Below are positions 9,452-18,300 of a stretch of 64,000 nt of DNA, piece after piece. Positions within the stretch are counted from its first letter, which is position 1, and the number at the start of each line of letters is the position of its first letter. A program made the position numbers and the translations under genes. A model generated the notes under the pieces. The model saw only the letters and a list, made by a program, of their open reading frames with translations. It was not told the DNA's origin and searched no databases. The stretch is from an uncultured Bacteroidaceae bacterium (GTDB lineage Bacteria; Bacteroidota; Bacteroidia; Bacteroidales; Bacteroidaceae): assembly GCA_934426255.1 (NCBI GenBank), contig CAKRYD010000011.1, forward strand, positions 15,903 through 79,902. The letters run 5' to 3'.

Positions 9452-10057
9452 CTAAATGCCGGCCTTTGGGTCGTGGCCTATCAGAGCCAGAAATTCGGTG
9501 CGTGTCTCGGGGCGTGTAAATGCTCCGGTGAAGTCGCTCGTGGTGGTGACGGAGTTTTGTTTTTCTATGCCGCGCATCTGCATGCACATGTGCTTGGCTT
9601 CCAGAACCACCATCACGCCGAGCGGATTGAGTGCCTGCTGAATGCATTCCTTAATCTGTGTGGTCATGCGCTCTTGCACTTGCAGCCGGTGGGAGAAGAT
9701 GTCTACTACGCGCGCTATCTTGCTCAATCCCGTGATGTAGCCGTTGGGGATGTATGCGATGTGGGCTTTTCCGTAGAAGGGAAGCAGATGATGCTCGCAG
9801 AGCGAAAAGAAATCGATGTCTTTGACTATGACCATTTGCCGGTAGTCTTCCTTGAACTTGGCCGACTGCAGCACGGCCAGCGGATTCATGTGATAGCCGC
9901 GTGTGAGGGTCAGCATGGACTTGGCTACGCGCAGTGGTGTCTTTTGGAGGCCTTCGCGGTCGGCGTCTTCGCCCAGCAATTGCAGTTCCTTGCGAAACAG
10001 GGCTGACAGTTCTTGGATTTCTTTTTCTTTTCCTGTGAATTCTTCGTGTTCGTTCAT
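9452..10057 (-). CDS. folE: GTP cyclohydrolase I
   Basis: A 201-residue enzyme converting GTP to dihydroneopterin triphosphate, the first step of folate/pterin synthesis. Zinc ligands are visible in SLCEHHLLPF (Cys and His, near residue 85) and in the Cys of EAKHMCMQMRG. The central PNGYITGLSKIARVVDIFSHRLQVQERMT block is the family core, written here as recognised motifs only in part. The first 25 residues are charged (NEHEEFTGKEKEIQEL). It starts at ATG 10057, 13 bp after the SPOR gene, in an apparent tpiA-SPOR-folE operon closed by a hairpin terminator. Confidence 0.96.
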   Translation of the reverse strand: MNEHEEFTGKEKEIQELSALFRKELQLLGEDADREGLQKTPLRVAKSMLTLTRGYHMNPLAVLQSAKFKEDYRQMVIVKDIDFFSLCEHHLLPFYGKAHIAYIPNGYITGLSKIARVVDIFSHRLQVQERMTTQIKECIQQALNPLGVMVVLEAKHMCMQMRGIEKQNSVTTTSDFTGAFTRPETRTEFLALIGHDPKAGI

Positions 10058-10070
10058 CCGGGAAGTGATT

Positions 10071-10607
10071 TTAATAACCTATTTGTATTTTGCATTTTAC
10101 AATGGACGCCTCGTTTGAAATTCCTTCTTTGCGCACTTTTTGCAGCTGTGTGGCCGCTTCTTCGTAGGTGCGGAAATCACCGATGCGGCAGATCCAGCGG
10201 GGTGAAAGGAAGTGGGTATAGACGGGCAGTTCGGGAAATGCCTCTTTGGCTTTGAGGCCTATGGCATTGGCTTTTTGCCGTGCTGCGCGCGAATCGTTGC
10301 CCGAATAGAGCTGTATGCGGTAGCCTGCGATGGTGTAGGTTTTCCGGTGGGTCGGGTTGGACGATGTCGAGGCGGTGCCCGATGTGGTTGCTACGGGCTG
10401 TGTCTTGGCCTCTTGGGCTGTTGCTTTTTTTGCCGGCAAGTCGCTGACCGTGGTTTTCTCCTTGCCGTTTACGAGGTTTTCGATGGTTTTGTCCTGGTAA
10501 ATGGTCACGCTGCCCTGCCCGGCCGATTTTTTTTGCAGCCGGTCGGTGAATGTCTGGGCGTTGGCGCTCGTAGCGATGAGCATGATGAGGGGAAGTGCAT
10601 GTTTCAT
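10071..10607 (-). CDS. SPOR-domain periplasmic protein
   Basis: A 178-residue exported protein: signal peptide (MKHALPLIMLIATSANA), a low-complexity Thr/Ala/Ser linker (about residues 30-90), and a C-terminal SPOR domain (YRIQLYSGNDSRAARQKA... to CRIGDFRTYEEAATQL). SPOR domains bind denuded glycan strands of peptidoglycan, often at the division site. It lies between tpiA and folE on the same strand. Its ATG is only 15 bp past the U-tract of the tpiA hairpin, so its expression must come largely from read-through or from a promoter inside tpiA. Confidence 0.85.
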   Translation of the reverse strand: MKHALPLIMLIATSANAQTFTDRLQKKSAGQGSVTIYQDKTIENLVNGKEKTTVSDLPAKKATAQEAKTQPVATTSGTASTSSNPTHRKTYTIAGYRIQLYSGNDSRAARQKANAIGLKAKEAFPELPVYTHFLSPRWICRIGDFRTYEEAATQLQKVRKEGISNEASIVKCKIQIGY

Positions 10608-10620
10608 GATGGTTACCGGT

Positions 10621-10663
10621 GAAAAAGAATAGAGGAATTACTTTTGACGGAATCCCTCTATTC
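10621..10663 (-). terminator. Hairpin terminator/attenuator after tpiA
   Basis: A 13-bp stem with one mismatch (10627-10639 against 10651-10663, 11-nt loop) is followed on the minus strand by CTTTTTC. It starts 21 bp after the tpiA stop. The SPOR gene begins at once downstream, so it may act as a partial terminator that lowers SPOR-folE transcription. Confidence 0.75.
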
Positions 10664-10683
10664 TCGGTTGTTGACTGAATGAA

Positions 10684-11442
10684 TTATTTCCAGGCGTCGA
10701 TGATGCCTTTGAAGCTGTCAGCTTTCAGGGCTGCACCGCCAATGAGTCCGCCGTCAACGTCGGGTTTGGCAAAGAGCTCTTTGGCATTGCTCGGCTTGCA
10801 GCTTCCGCCGTAGAGGATAGTGACGTTTTCGCCGGCTTCGGCACCAAATTTTTCGGCGATAGTTCTACGGATGAATGCGTGCATTTCTTCAGCCTGTTCG
10901 GCGGTAGCGGTCTTGCCGGTACCGATAGCCCATACGGGTTCGTAGGCCAGTACGATGTGCGAGAACTCTTCGGCTGTGAGGTCGAACAGAGAGCCTGCCA
11001 ACTGGGCGCCTACTACTTCGTTTTGTCTGTCGGCTTCGCGCTCGGCCAATACTTCACCGATGCAGAAGATGACTTCCAAATTGTTGGCCAAGGCGAGCTT
11101 GACTTTTTCTTTAAGGATTTCGGCTGTTTCGCCATAGTATGCACGACGCTCGGAGTGGCCGAGGATGACATATTCGGCACCGGTCGACTTGACCATTTCG
11201 GCCGATACTTCACCGGTATAGGCTCCCGAGGCTTTGTCGGCGCAGTTTTCGGCTCCAAGCTTTACGAGGCTTTTGTCCAAAAGTCCGTTTACGGATGCAA
11301 GGTGAATGAAGGGTGTGCAGATGACAACCTCGCAATTGGGCTTGTCGGCCTTCAGACTGTCGTTTACTTCGGTTGCCAATTTGATTCCGTCTTGCAGGTT
11401 CATGTTCATTTTCCAGTTTCCTGCAACAATTCTCTTTCTCAT
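10684..11442 (-). CDS. tpiA: Triosephosphate isomerase
   Basis: A 252-residue glycolytic enzyme interconverting dihydroxyacetone phosphate and glyceraldehyde 3-phosphate. Catalytic residues are visible: Lys in AGNWKMN (about residue 12), His in ILGHSERR (about 98) and Glu in AYEPVWAIGTG (about 170), the last followed by loop 6 (the lid). YGGSCKPSN and GGLIGGAAL bind the phosphate. Length is typical. It starts at ATG 11442, 31 bp downstream of the DoxX-like gene, and ends in a hairpin. Confidence 0.98.
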   Translation of the reverse strand: MRKRIVAGNWKMNMNLQDGIKLATEVNDSLKADKPNCEVVICTPFIHLASVNGLLDKSLVKLGAENCADKASGAYTGEVSAEMVKSTGAEYVILGHSERRAYYGETAEILKEKVKLALANNLEVIFCIGEVLAEREADRQNEVVGAQLAGSLFDLTAEEFSHIVLAYEPVWAIGTGKTATAEQAEEMHAFIRRTIAEKFGAEAGENVTILYGGSCKPSNAKELFAKPDVDGGLIGGAALKADSFKGIIDAWK

Positions 11443-11473
11443 ATTTTTCTGCTGTGTTAAGTAGTTGTTTTTA

Positions 11474-12754
11474 TTATGCTTTGGTACGGCGCTTCAGCGC
11501 TTTTCCGAAATTGAGTGCTAAAGTAATAAATAAAAGTGGAACGATATATGCCAGTGCGTATTTTAACAATACTTTCAGCGAGCTGTCGGCCGTAGAGCCG
11601 GGCTTGATTTGTGCTTCCGATTTTTTGTCACCTGCATAGAGCAAAGGCAGGTTGTTGCAGCTCCATTTGTTGTCGATTTTTCCGGCGGTTATCTGTATGA
11701 GTCCGGGATTGGAGCGTATCATGGTCTTGAGTGTCAGCGCATCGGCGAAATAGATGGGATAGACGGCACCTGTGTTGTAGCGCCATTGGCTGATGGCGGC
11801 CGAATCGGAGGCTGTGATCCCTATCATGTTGTAGCCCTTGTCCATGCAGAAGTCGTGGATGGTATTCAGCTCGTCTACCACATCGGGGTCGGCCTTTTCA
11901 AGGTGGGGCGAAACAACGACGAAGGTGGTCGATGTGTCGGCCAGGAGGTTTCGGGTGATGTCGTTGCCTTGGTCGTCAATGATGGCGAGGTCGGAGATGG
12001 GCGGCACGTAGCCTTTTTCTTTCAGGATTTCTATACGGCGCACGAAATGCCATGTCGAGTCGGGATAGTTGTCGAGCGTGAAGGTTTGCTCTTGTCCGTT
12101 TTTCTCCATGACGAACTGCATTTCGTAGACGGGAGGCTTTGCGCCTTCGGGCACAGACATGGCCTCGGGCAAGTTGGTGCCTACTTTATAGGGACGCAGG
12201 TCGATGAGCGGCAGGTAGTGGATGGAAGCTATGCAAAGCACTACAATGTATATCATGGTGTAGAGCGAATAGGCCCAGTGGACCGAAACAGTGACCAAGG
12301 GGAACAGCTTTCCGGCGTGAAAGAACAGCAGGATGGTGGAAAGCAGCAACAGGACGTTTTTGCCGAATGTCTGCCAATTGGTAAGGTGCAGAGCGTCACC
12401 GAAACAGCCGCAGTCGCTTACGGGATTGGCTAAAGCCAAATAGAGTGTAAAGGAGGTAAACAGCACCATGATGGCCAGCAGGAGGGCTACGGTGAATTTG
12501 CGCCGGATGCCGAACAGCAGGTAGATTCCCAATAGGAATTCAATGCTGGCTATCATGACGGCAGCAACGAGCGTCTTGCCGTCGTCGGCCCAATCGGCGA
12601 ATCCGAAGGCGCTGAGGTAGGCATCCAACTTGTAGGCGGTGCCTTTGGGATCGATTGCCTTGACAAAGCCCGAGAAGATGAACGTTGCGCTTACGAGGAA
12701 GCGTACAATATTGACGAAGGCCGTGAAACTGACAAGCTGCGGCCTATGCTTCAT
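11474..12754 (-). CDS. DoxX-like membrane protein of the BT_3928 family
   Basis: About 426 residues from the ATG at 12754 (MKHRPQLVSFTAF); the longer open frame overlaps DUF1599 and has an uncharacteristic N-terminus. The N-terminal half has four membrane helices of the DoxX type (FVNIVRFLVSATFIFSGFVKAIDP..., then SVHWAYSLYTMIYIVVLCIASIHYL). The periplasmic C-terminal half resembles a thioredoxin-like domain without a CxxC motif (TFVVVSPHLEKADPDVV...). A last helix near residue 405 closes it. The start overlaps the DUF1599 stop by 11 bp, so the two are translationally coupled. It lies directly upstream of tpiA, an order I associate with Bacteroides genomes. Biochemical role unknown. Confidence 0.8.
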   Translation of the reverse strand: MKHRPQLVSFTAFVNIVRFLVSATFIFSGFVKAIDPKGTAYKLDAYLSAFGFADWADDGKTLVAAVMIASIEFLLGIYLLFGIRRKFTVALLLAIMVLFTSFTLYLALANPVSDCGCFGDALHLTNWQTFGKNVLLLLSTILLFFHAGKLFPLVTVSVHWAYSLYTMIYIVVLCIASIHYLPLIDLRPYKVGTNLPEAMSVPEGAKPPVYEMQFVMEKNGQEQTFTLDNYPDSTWHFVRRIEILKEKGYVPPISDLAIIDDQGNDITRNLLADTSTTFVVVSPHLEKADPDVVDELNTIHDFCMDKGYNMIGITASDSAAISQWRYNTGAVYPIYFADALTLKTMIRSNPGLIQITAGKIDNKWSCNNLPLLYAGDKKSEAQIKPGSTADSSLKVLLKYALAYIVPLLFITLALNFGKALKRRTKA

Positions 12755-13295
12755 GGCTGTCAAAACCTGATTTGATGAGGGCAAAGACAGAATAGTTGAT
12801 GATGTCCATGTAGTTGGCGTCGATGCCTTCGGAAACGAGCGTGTTGCCCGAAAGGTCTTCAATCTGTTTGGTGCGATAGATCTTCATCAGGATAAGGTCG
12901 GCATACGAGCTGACGCGCATGGCCCTCCAGGCTTCATCGTAGTCGTGGTTCTTGCGCACCATCAGTTCGAAGGCTTCGTGAGCGAAATGGTCGTATAGGC
13001 GCAGTGCTTCGGCAGCGTCCATGTCTTCGGTGTCGGAGGGATGTTCGGTCAGCTGTATCAGGCCAATGAGCGAATAGTTCACCAATCCGACAAATTCGGG
13101 CAGGATGCCTTCGTTGACCAAGGCTGTGCCTTTTTCTTGCAGAGAGCGGATGCGCTTGGCCTTAATAAGGAGTTGGTCGGTGACCGAGGGAATGCGCAGG
13201 ATGCGCCATGCTGCTCCGTAGTCGTGGAGCTTTTTTACAAAAAGGTCGCGGCAACGCTTTAATACTTCTTCAAATTGTTTGTTGGTATCGGGCAT
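12744..13295 (-). CDS. DUF1599 domain protein
   Basis: A 183-residue soluble protein made of two copies of a similar unit: KLHDYGAAWRILR (near residue 20) and KNHDYDEAWRAMR (near residue 110), each followed by LxxKAKR/LMKIYRTKQI. This duplication is typical of the DUF1599 (nucleotide-modification-associated) family. Conserved D-Y and R residues could form a ligand pocket, but function is not established. It sits between DUF4296 and the DoxX-like gene and shares an 11-bp overlap with the latter. Confidence 0.85.
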   Translation of the reverse strand: MPDTNKQFEEVLKRCRDLFVKKLHDYGAAWRILRIPSVTDQLLIKAKRIRSLQEKGTALVNEGILPEFVGLVNYSLIGLIQLTEHPSDTEDMDAAEALRLYDHFAHEAFELMVRKNHDYDEAWRAMRVSSYADLILMKIYRTKQIEDLSGNTLVSEGIDANYMDIINYSVFALIKSGFDSHEA

Positions 13296-13321
13296 ATCAG
13301 TTACTATTGGGTCAAATGGTT

Positions 13322-14278
13322 TTATCGGTTGATGCGCTCCCGTCGCGGCAGGAGGTTTTGATTGTCGTAAGGATATGTTTGTCTGGCGCGCTTACGGGCC
13401 GGAACGGGTGCTGCGTGATGAGACGAAGCGTCAGGCTGGTTCTGCATGCTGTCGGTTGTAATGGGCAAAGGCTGATTCTGTGTTGAATCGGCCACCGAGG
13501 CAGTGTCGGCTTGAAGGGGCTTTTCCTTTTGCTGGTGGAACCTTACCAAAGAAATGTTGTCGATAATCAGGATTTTTTCTTCTTTCGTCCAGGGTGCATT
13601 GTGGTAGACGAAGCCATAGACACGCTTGATTTTGCGGTTGGCCACATCAAGCGAGATACTGTATTCGCCATCGGAGGCGAGGTGCTGGGTGACGGTGCCC
13701 ACCGAATCATTGTCGTATCTGACAGACAGGCTGACAACGGCATCGCGGCGGCCCGACTGATAAACAAAACGGGGGCGGAAGTTCCACAACAGACGGTCCT
13801 GGGGATAATAGGAAGTGTCGGCTTTTATGTTAAACGATAAAAGATTGTTGGCATCTTTGGTGGTAAGACAATAAAAATCGCGCCCTTTCCATACGTTGGC
13901 CGTGTCGCCTTTGTCGGAAAGCCTTGAGTAGGAATTGGCGTTACTGGCTTGTATACCAAGCAGGCTTGCTTCTTTGTTCAAGCGTTTTTCGATGTTTTGG
14001 TAAACCTTATAGAGCTCATTTGTATGGCGAGAGTACCAAAGCATGGTTGAGTCGAAGTCGGTTCTGGAGATACGGTATTTCCGGAAAACGGCCTCAGTGT
14101 ATTCCATGCGGCGAAAGTCAACGCTGTCGCCGCTCATCCCGGCAATGGAGCGCGCAATGTGGTAGTCAAAAAGTACGTCCTCCAATTTCGATGGATTGAG
14201 CACGCCTGCCGGCCGCTTGTTCTTGCACGAAACGGCTAATAACAGAATCATCAATATGAGAACGTGCTTACTTGGCAT
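13322..14278 (-). CDS. DUF4296 lipoprotein
   Basis: A 318-residue protein with a lipobox (LLLAVSC, Cys at about 18). The N-terminal DUF4296 domain follows (KLEDVLFDYHIARSIAGM, RRMEYTEAVFRKYRISRTDFDSTMLWYSRH, roughly residues 28-110). The rest is a beta-rich region, then a basic, Gln/Pro-rich low-complexity tail (QNQPLPITTDSMQNQPDASS). Its start overlaps the end of lspA by 11 bp, so its lipid modification enzyme is encoded in the same operon. The domain is known mainly from Bacteroidetes and has no assigned role. Confidence 0.85.
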   Translation of the reverse strand: MPSKHVLILMILLLAVSCKNKRPAGVLNPSKLEDVLFDYHIARSIAGMSGDSVDFRRMEYTEAVFRKYRISRTDFDSTMLWYSRHTNELYKVYQNIEKRLNKEASLLGIQASNANSYSRLSDKGDTANVWKGRDFYCLTTKDANNLLSFNIKADTSYYPQDRLLWNFRPRFVYQSGRRDAVVSLSVRYDNDSVGTVTQHLASDGEYSISLDVANRKIKRVYGFVYHNAPWTKEEKILIIDNISLVRFHQQKEKPLQADTASVADSTQNQPLPITTDSMQNQPDASSHHAAPVPARKRARQTYPYDNQNLLPRRERINR

Positions 14279-14954
14279 TCTCTTCGTTCGGATTGTCGGT
14301 GTCGGCTTTTGCCGGTTTTTGCGTGAGCTTGTCGAAATAAAAGGAAAACGTCTTGCGGTAAAAGACTACCAGCACAAAGCCACCGCATGAGATGGCTGCA
14401 TCGGCAAGATTGAAGATGGGAGCAAAGAAAACGAAGCGTTGCCCACCTTTCCAGGGGACCCATTCGGGCAAAATGGTGTCTATTAAAGGAAAATAGAACA
14501 TATCGACGACTTTTCCACCGCAAAAATTTCCATAACCCTCACCGAATGGCACAAACGACGCGATGGAAAATTCCGTGCTCTCTGAGAAAATGAGACCGTA
14601 GAACATGTTGTCGAAAATATTGCCTGCCGCACCGGCTGTAATGAGCGACAAACACACGATGAAACCGATGGGTGCGCGTCTGGCAATGACCTTTGCAAGT
14701 CCGTAGCCCAACAGACTGACAGCGATGATGCGGAATCCGCACAGCAAATAGGTGCCGATGAAATCCATACCGAACGCCATCCCCTTGTTTTCCGTGAAAT
14801 ACAGCTGCGCCCACGTCCCGCAAAGCGTTATGGCGCTGTGTAGTGTCATGCCGGTCTTGACAAGAATCTTTATTAGTTGGTCGCAAAACAAGACAAGGAT
14901 TACAACGCTGGCGGCTATAATCCTTTTTCTTTGTATACCCTTTTGAATTGTCAC
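14268..14954 (-). CDS. lspA: Lipoprotein signal peptidase (signal peptidase II)
   Basis: A 228-residue membrane aspartyl protease that removes signal peptides from prolipoproteins after lipidation. It has four membrane segments and the two catalytic aspartates, in AAGNIFDNMFYG (about residue 118) and in LADAAISCGG near residue 185. It is longer than the E. coli enzyme because of an inserted periplasmic loop (about 130-170), usual for Bacteroidetes. The start codon is GTG at 14954, 6 bp after the DksA-like gene; no ATG fits. It overlaps the DUF4296 lipoprotein gene. Confidence 0.95.
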   Translation of the reverse strand: MTIQKGIQRKRIIAASVVILVLFCDQLIKILVKTGMTLHSAITLCGTWAQLYFTENKGMAFGMDFIGTYLLCGFRIIAVSLLGYGLAKVIARRAPIGFIVCLSLITAGAAGNIFDNMFYGLIFSESTEFSIASFVPFGEGYGNFCGGKVVDMFYFPLIDTILPEWVPWKGGQRFVFFAPIFNLADAAISCGGFVLVVFYRKTFSFYFDKLTQKPAKADTDNPNEENAK

Positions 14955-14960
14955 TAAAAA

Positions 14961-15347
14961 TCAGTCTTTACGGTTCTTTTGCAATTTAGGTTCGATGCTC
15001 AGCGTGGCATGAGGAACGGCACGCAGCCTTTCTTTGGGAATAAGCTTGCCTGTGATGCGGCAAATGCCGTAAGTCTTGTTCTCGATGCGTATCAGGGCAG
15101 CTTGAAGGTTGTTAATGTATTTTTGCTGCCTTGCCGCCAAGGCTGATATTTCCTCTTTTGCCTGGGTGGTGAAGCCTTCTTCCATCACTTTATAGGTTGG
15201 AGAGGTGTCTTCCACAGAGTTTCCTTCGCGGTTCATCAGTGTAGAGATCAGCTGATTGTAGTCGGCTTTTGCAAGCTCAAGCTTTTTAAGGATTATGTCC
15301 TTGAATTCCGACAATTCTTCATCGCTGTAGCGTGTCTTTTCTGCCAT
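14961..15347 (-). CDS. TraR/DksA-like protein lacking the zinc cysteines
   Basis: A 128-residue protein: an N-terminal coiled-coil (about residues 10-85), then a DksA-type C-terminal segment, YGICRITGKLIPKERLRAVPHAT. Only one Cys remains of the four zinc ligands of DksA, so the globular end is probably metal-free. The same degenerate motif is, to my knowledge, usual in Bacteroidetes homologues. DksA-family proteins insert the coiled-coil into the RNA polymerase secondary channel; whether this one does is inferred. It lies between ileS and lspA with gaps of 15 and 6 bp. Confidence 0.85.
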   Translation of the reverse strand: MAEKTRYSDEELSEFKDIILKKLELAKADYNQLISTLMNREGNSVEDTSPTYKVMEEGFTTQAKEEISALAARQQKYINNLQAALIRIENKTYGICRITGKLIPKERLRAVPHATLSIEPKLQKNRKD

Positions 15348-15362
15348 TGTTGTTACCGTGTG

Positions 15363-18300
15363 TTAAAGTTTTTCTATCAGAACGTTCAGTACAAAATCGT
15401 CAAACTCCAATTGTGTTCCGTCTACGTTGGGAGCCCATTCCAATTTGTTGCATAGAACCTGGCTGCATATGTAGTTTTTGAATTGTTCGACCGCTTCTTT
15501 GATTTCCGGCTTGTCCTCTATCGTCATTTGGATATGGTCTGTGATTTCAAACCCTGAGTCTTTGCGGTATGTCTGGATGCGTTTTACGAATTCGCGTGCG
15601 ATTCCTTCGCGTTTCAAGTCATCGGTGATTTCAAGGTCGAGAGCAACCGTCAGGGCACCGTCGTTGGCTACGCTCCAGCCCGGTATATCCTGATTGATGA
15701 TTTCCACTTCTTCGCGCAGAAGCTCTATGGGAGCGGCATTCTCTATGGGAAGTTGCAGGGAGCCGTTGCGTTCCAGTTCGGCAATCTCATCTTGTGTCAT
15801 TGAGTTGACTGCTTTTGAAACTTGGCTCATCATCTTGCCGTATTTTTTGCCCATTATGCGGAAATTGCACTTGATGGTTTTTTGCAGCTTGATGGAGTCG
15901 ACAAAACGGATTTCCTTGACATTTACTTCGCTTGCTATCAGCCGTTCGACTTTCTCGATTTGTTCTTTTTCTTGCTGGTCGGCCACCGGAAGCATGATGC
16001 ACTGCAGCGGCTGACGAACGATTATTTCGTGTTTTTTGCGCAGCGAAAGTACCATTGAAGTGATTTTCTGCGCCATTTCCATGCGATGTTCCAGTTCGTG
16101 GTCGATGAGGTTTTCGTCGCAGACCGGAAAGTCTGCCATATGCACGCTTTGCGGTTTTCCGTTGCAGGCTGTTGCTGTCAAATCCAGGTAGAGCTGTTCT
16201 GCATAGAAGGGTGCCAAGGGTGCCATCAGGCGTGCCACTGTTTCCAGACAGGTATACAGGCATTGATAGGCGCTCAGCTTGTCTTTCGACATGCCGTTGC
16301 CCCAAAAACGTTTGCGGTTCAGGCGCACAAACCAATTGGACAAGTCGTTGATGACAAAGTCTTCTATCAACCGCCCGGCTTTTGTCAGGTCGTAGTCTTC
16401 GTATCTGTTGGTAACTTCTTTGATTAAGGTGTGCAGGTCTGAGAGTACCCAGCGATCTATTTCGGGACGTTCGGTTGTGGCAACTTGCGGTTGGCTGTTG
16501 TCAAAGTCATCCACGTTTGCATACATGGCCAGGAACGAATAGGTCTGGTAGAGCTTTCCGAAGAAAGTGCGTGCCACGTCTTTTACGCCTTTCACGTCGA
16601 AGCGCAGATTGTCCCAGGGCGAAGAATTCGTGATCATATACCAGCGTACTGGGTCGGAGCCGAAAGTTTCTATTGTTTCAAACGGATTTACAGCGTTTCC
16701 CAGCCGTTTGCTCATCTTGCTGCCGTCAGCTGCAAGCACAAGGCCGTTGCTTATTACGGCTTTGAAGGCAACGCTGTCGAATATCATGCTGGCCAGTGCG
16801 TGCAGGGTGAAAAACCATCCGCGTGTCTGGTCAACCCCTTCTGCGATGAAGTCAGCGGGAAAGAACTCTTTTTTGTCTATGAGCTCTTTGTTTTCAAATG
16901 GATAGTGGAGCTGTGCATAGGGCATCGAGCCTGAATCGAACCATACGTCTATCAGGTCGGTTTCGCGCCTCATGGGTTTGCCGCTTTCCGACACCAGAAT
17001 GATTTGGTCCACGTAGGGTCGGTGCAGGTCTATTTTGTGGTAGTTGTCGGCTGCGTAGTTGCCCGGCACGAAGCCTTTTTCTTTCAGGGGATTCTCTTTC
17101 ATGAATCCGGCTTTCACGCTTTTTTCTATTTCGTCAAACAGTTCCTGTATGCTTCCGATGCATTTTTCTTCGCCGCTTTCGCTGCGCCATATCGGCAACG
17201 GCGTTCCCCAGTAGCGGCTGCGGCTCAGGTTCCAGTCATTCAGGTTTTCAAGCCATTTTCCGAACCTTCCTGTTCCTGTCGATTCGGGTTTCCATCGGAT
17301 GGTCTTGTTCAGTTCCATCATACGCTCCTTGCAGGCACTGCTACGGATAAACCAGCTGTCGAGCGGGTAGTACAGCACCGGTTTGTCGGTGCGCCAGCAG
17401 TGGGGATAGTTGTGTATGTGTTTTTCTATTTTCCATGCTGTTCCCGCTTGTTTCATTTCCATGCATATCACGATGTTCAGGTCTTCGGCTTTTGCTGCGG
17501 CCTTTTCATCATATACGTTGTTTTGGTTGAACTTGGGGTCGTATGCGTTTTTCACGTAGTTGCCTGCATGTCCGGCATAGGCAGCCGTGTCCATGCAGTG
17601 CTTTACGAATTGTCCGTCGAGTTCTTCGGTGATGTAATACTTGCCTTGCAGATCCACCATCGGGCGTGTTTCGCCTTTTTTGTTCATCAGGTAGAGCGAA
17701 GGTATTTTTGCGGCTTTGGCCACAAAGGCGTCGTCGGCACCGAATGTGGGTGCTATGTGCACGATGCCCGTACCGTCTTCGGTTGTTACGTAGTCGCCGC
17801 CGATTACGCGGAAGGCGGCATCGGCCATTTCAACGTAGGAATCTTTTCCGTTTTCGCCGGTGAAGGTTTTTTCGGGGTGCTCCGTGGCATATTCGGTTAC
17901 AAATGCGGGTGCGTTTTTGCCGGTTTTCATACATGGTTTTATCCATGGCATGAGCTGTTCATACTTCATGCCTACCAGGTCTTCTCCCTTGTAGCGGCCT
18001 ACGATGCGGTAGGGCACCACTTTGTCGCCGTGTTGGTAGTCGTCCATGGCCTTTTCCGCTCCTTCGGCATTGAGATAGCTGTTCAGGCGGCTTTCTGCCA
18101 TGACCACCGAAATCTTTTCGTCGGTATAGGGATTGTATGTCTGCACGCACACATAGTCTATTTTGGGACCCACACAGAGTGCCGTGTTGGATGGCAGCGT
18201 CCAGGGTGTGGTTGTCCATGCTGCGAAGCAGGGTGTGCCCCACTCTGCCATTTCCGGGCGTGGTTCTTTGATTTTGAACAAGGCTGTCACCACGGTGTCT

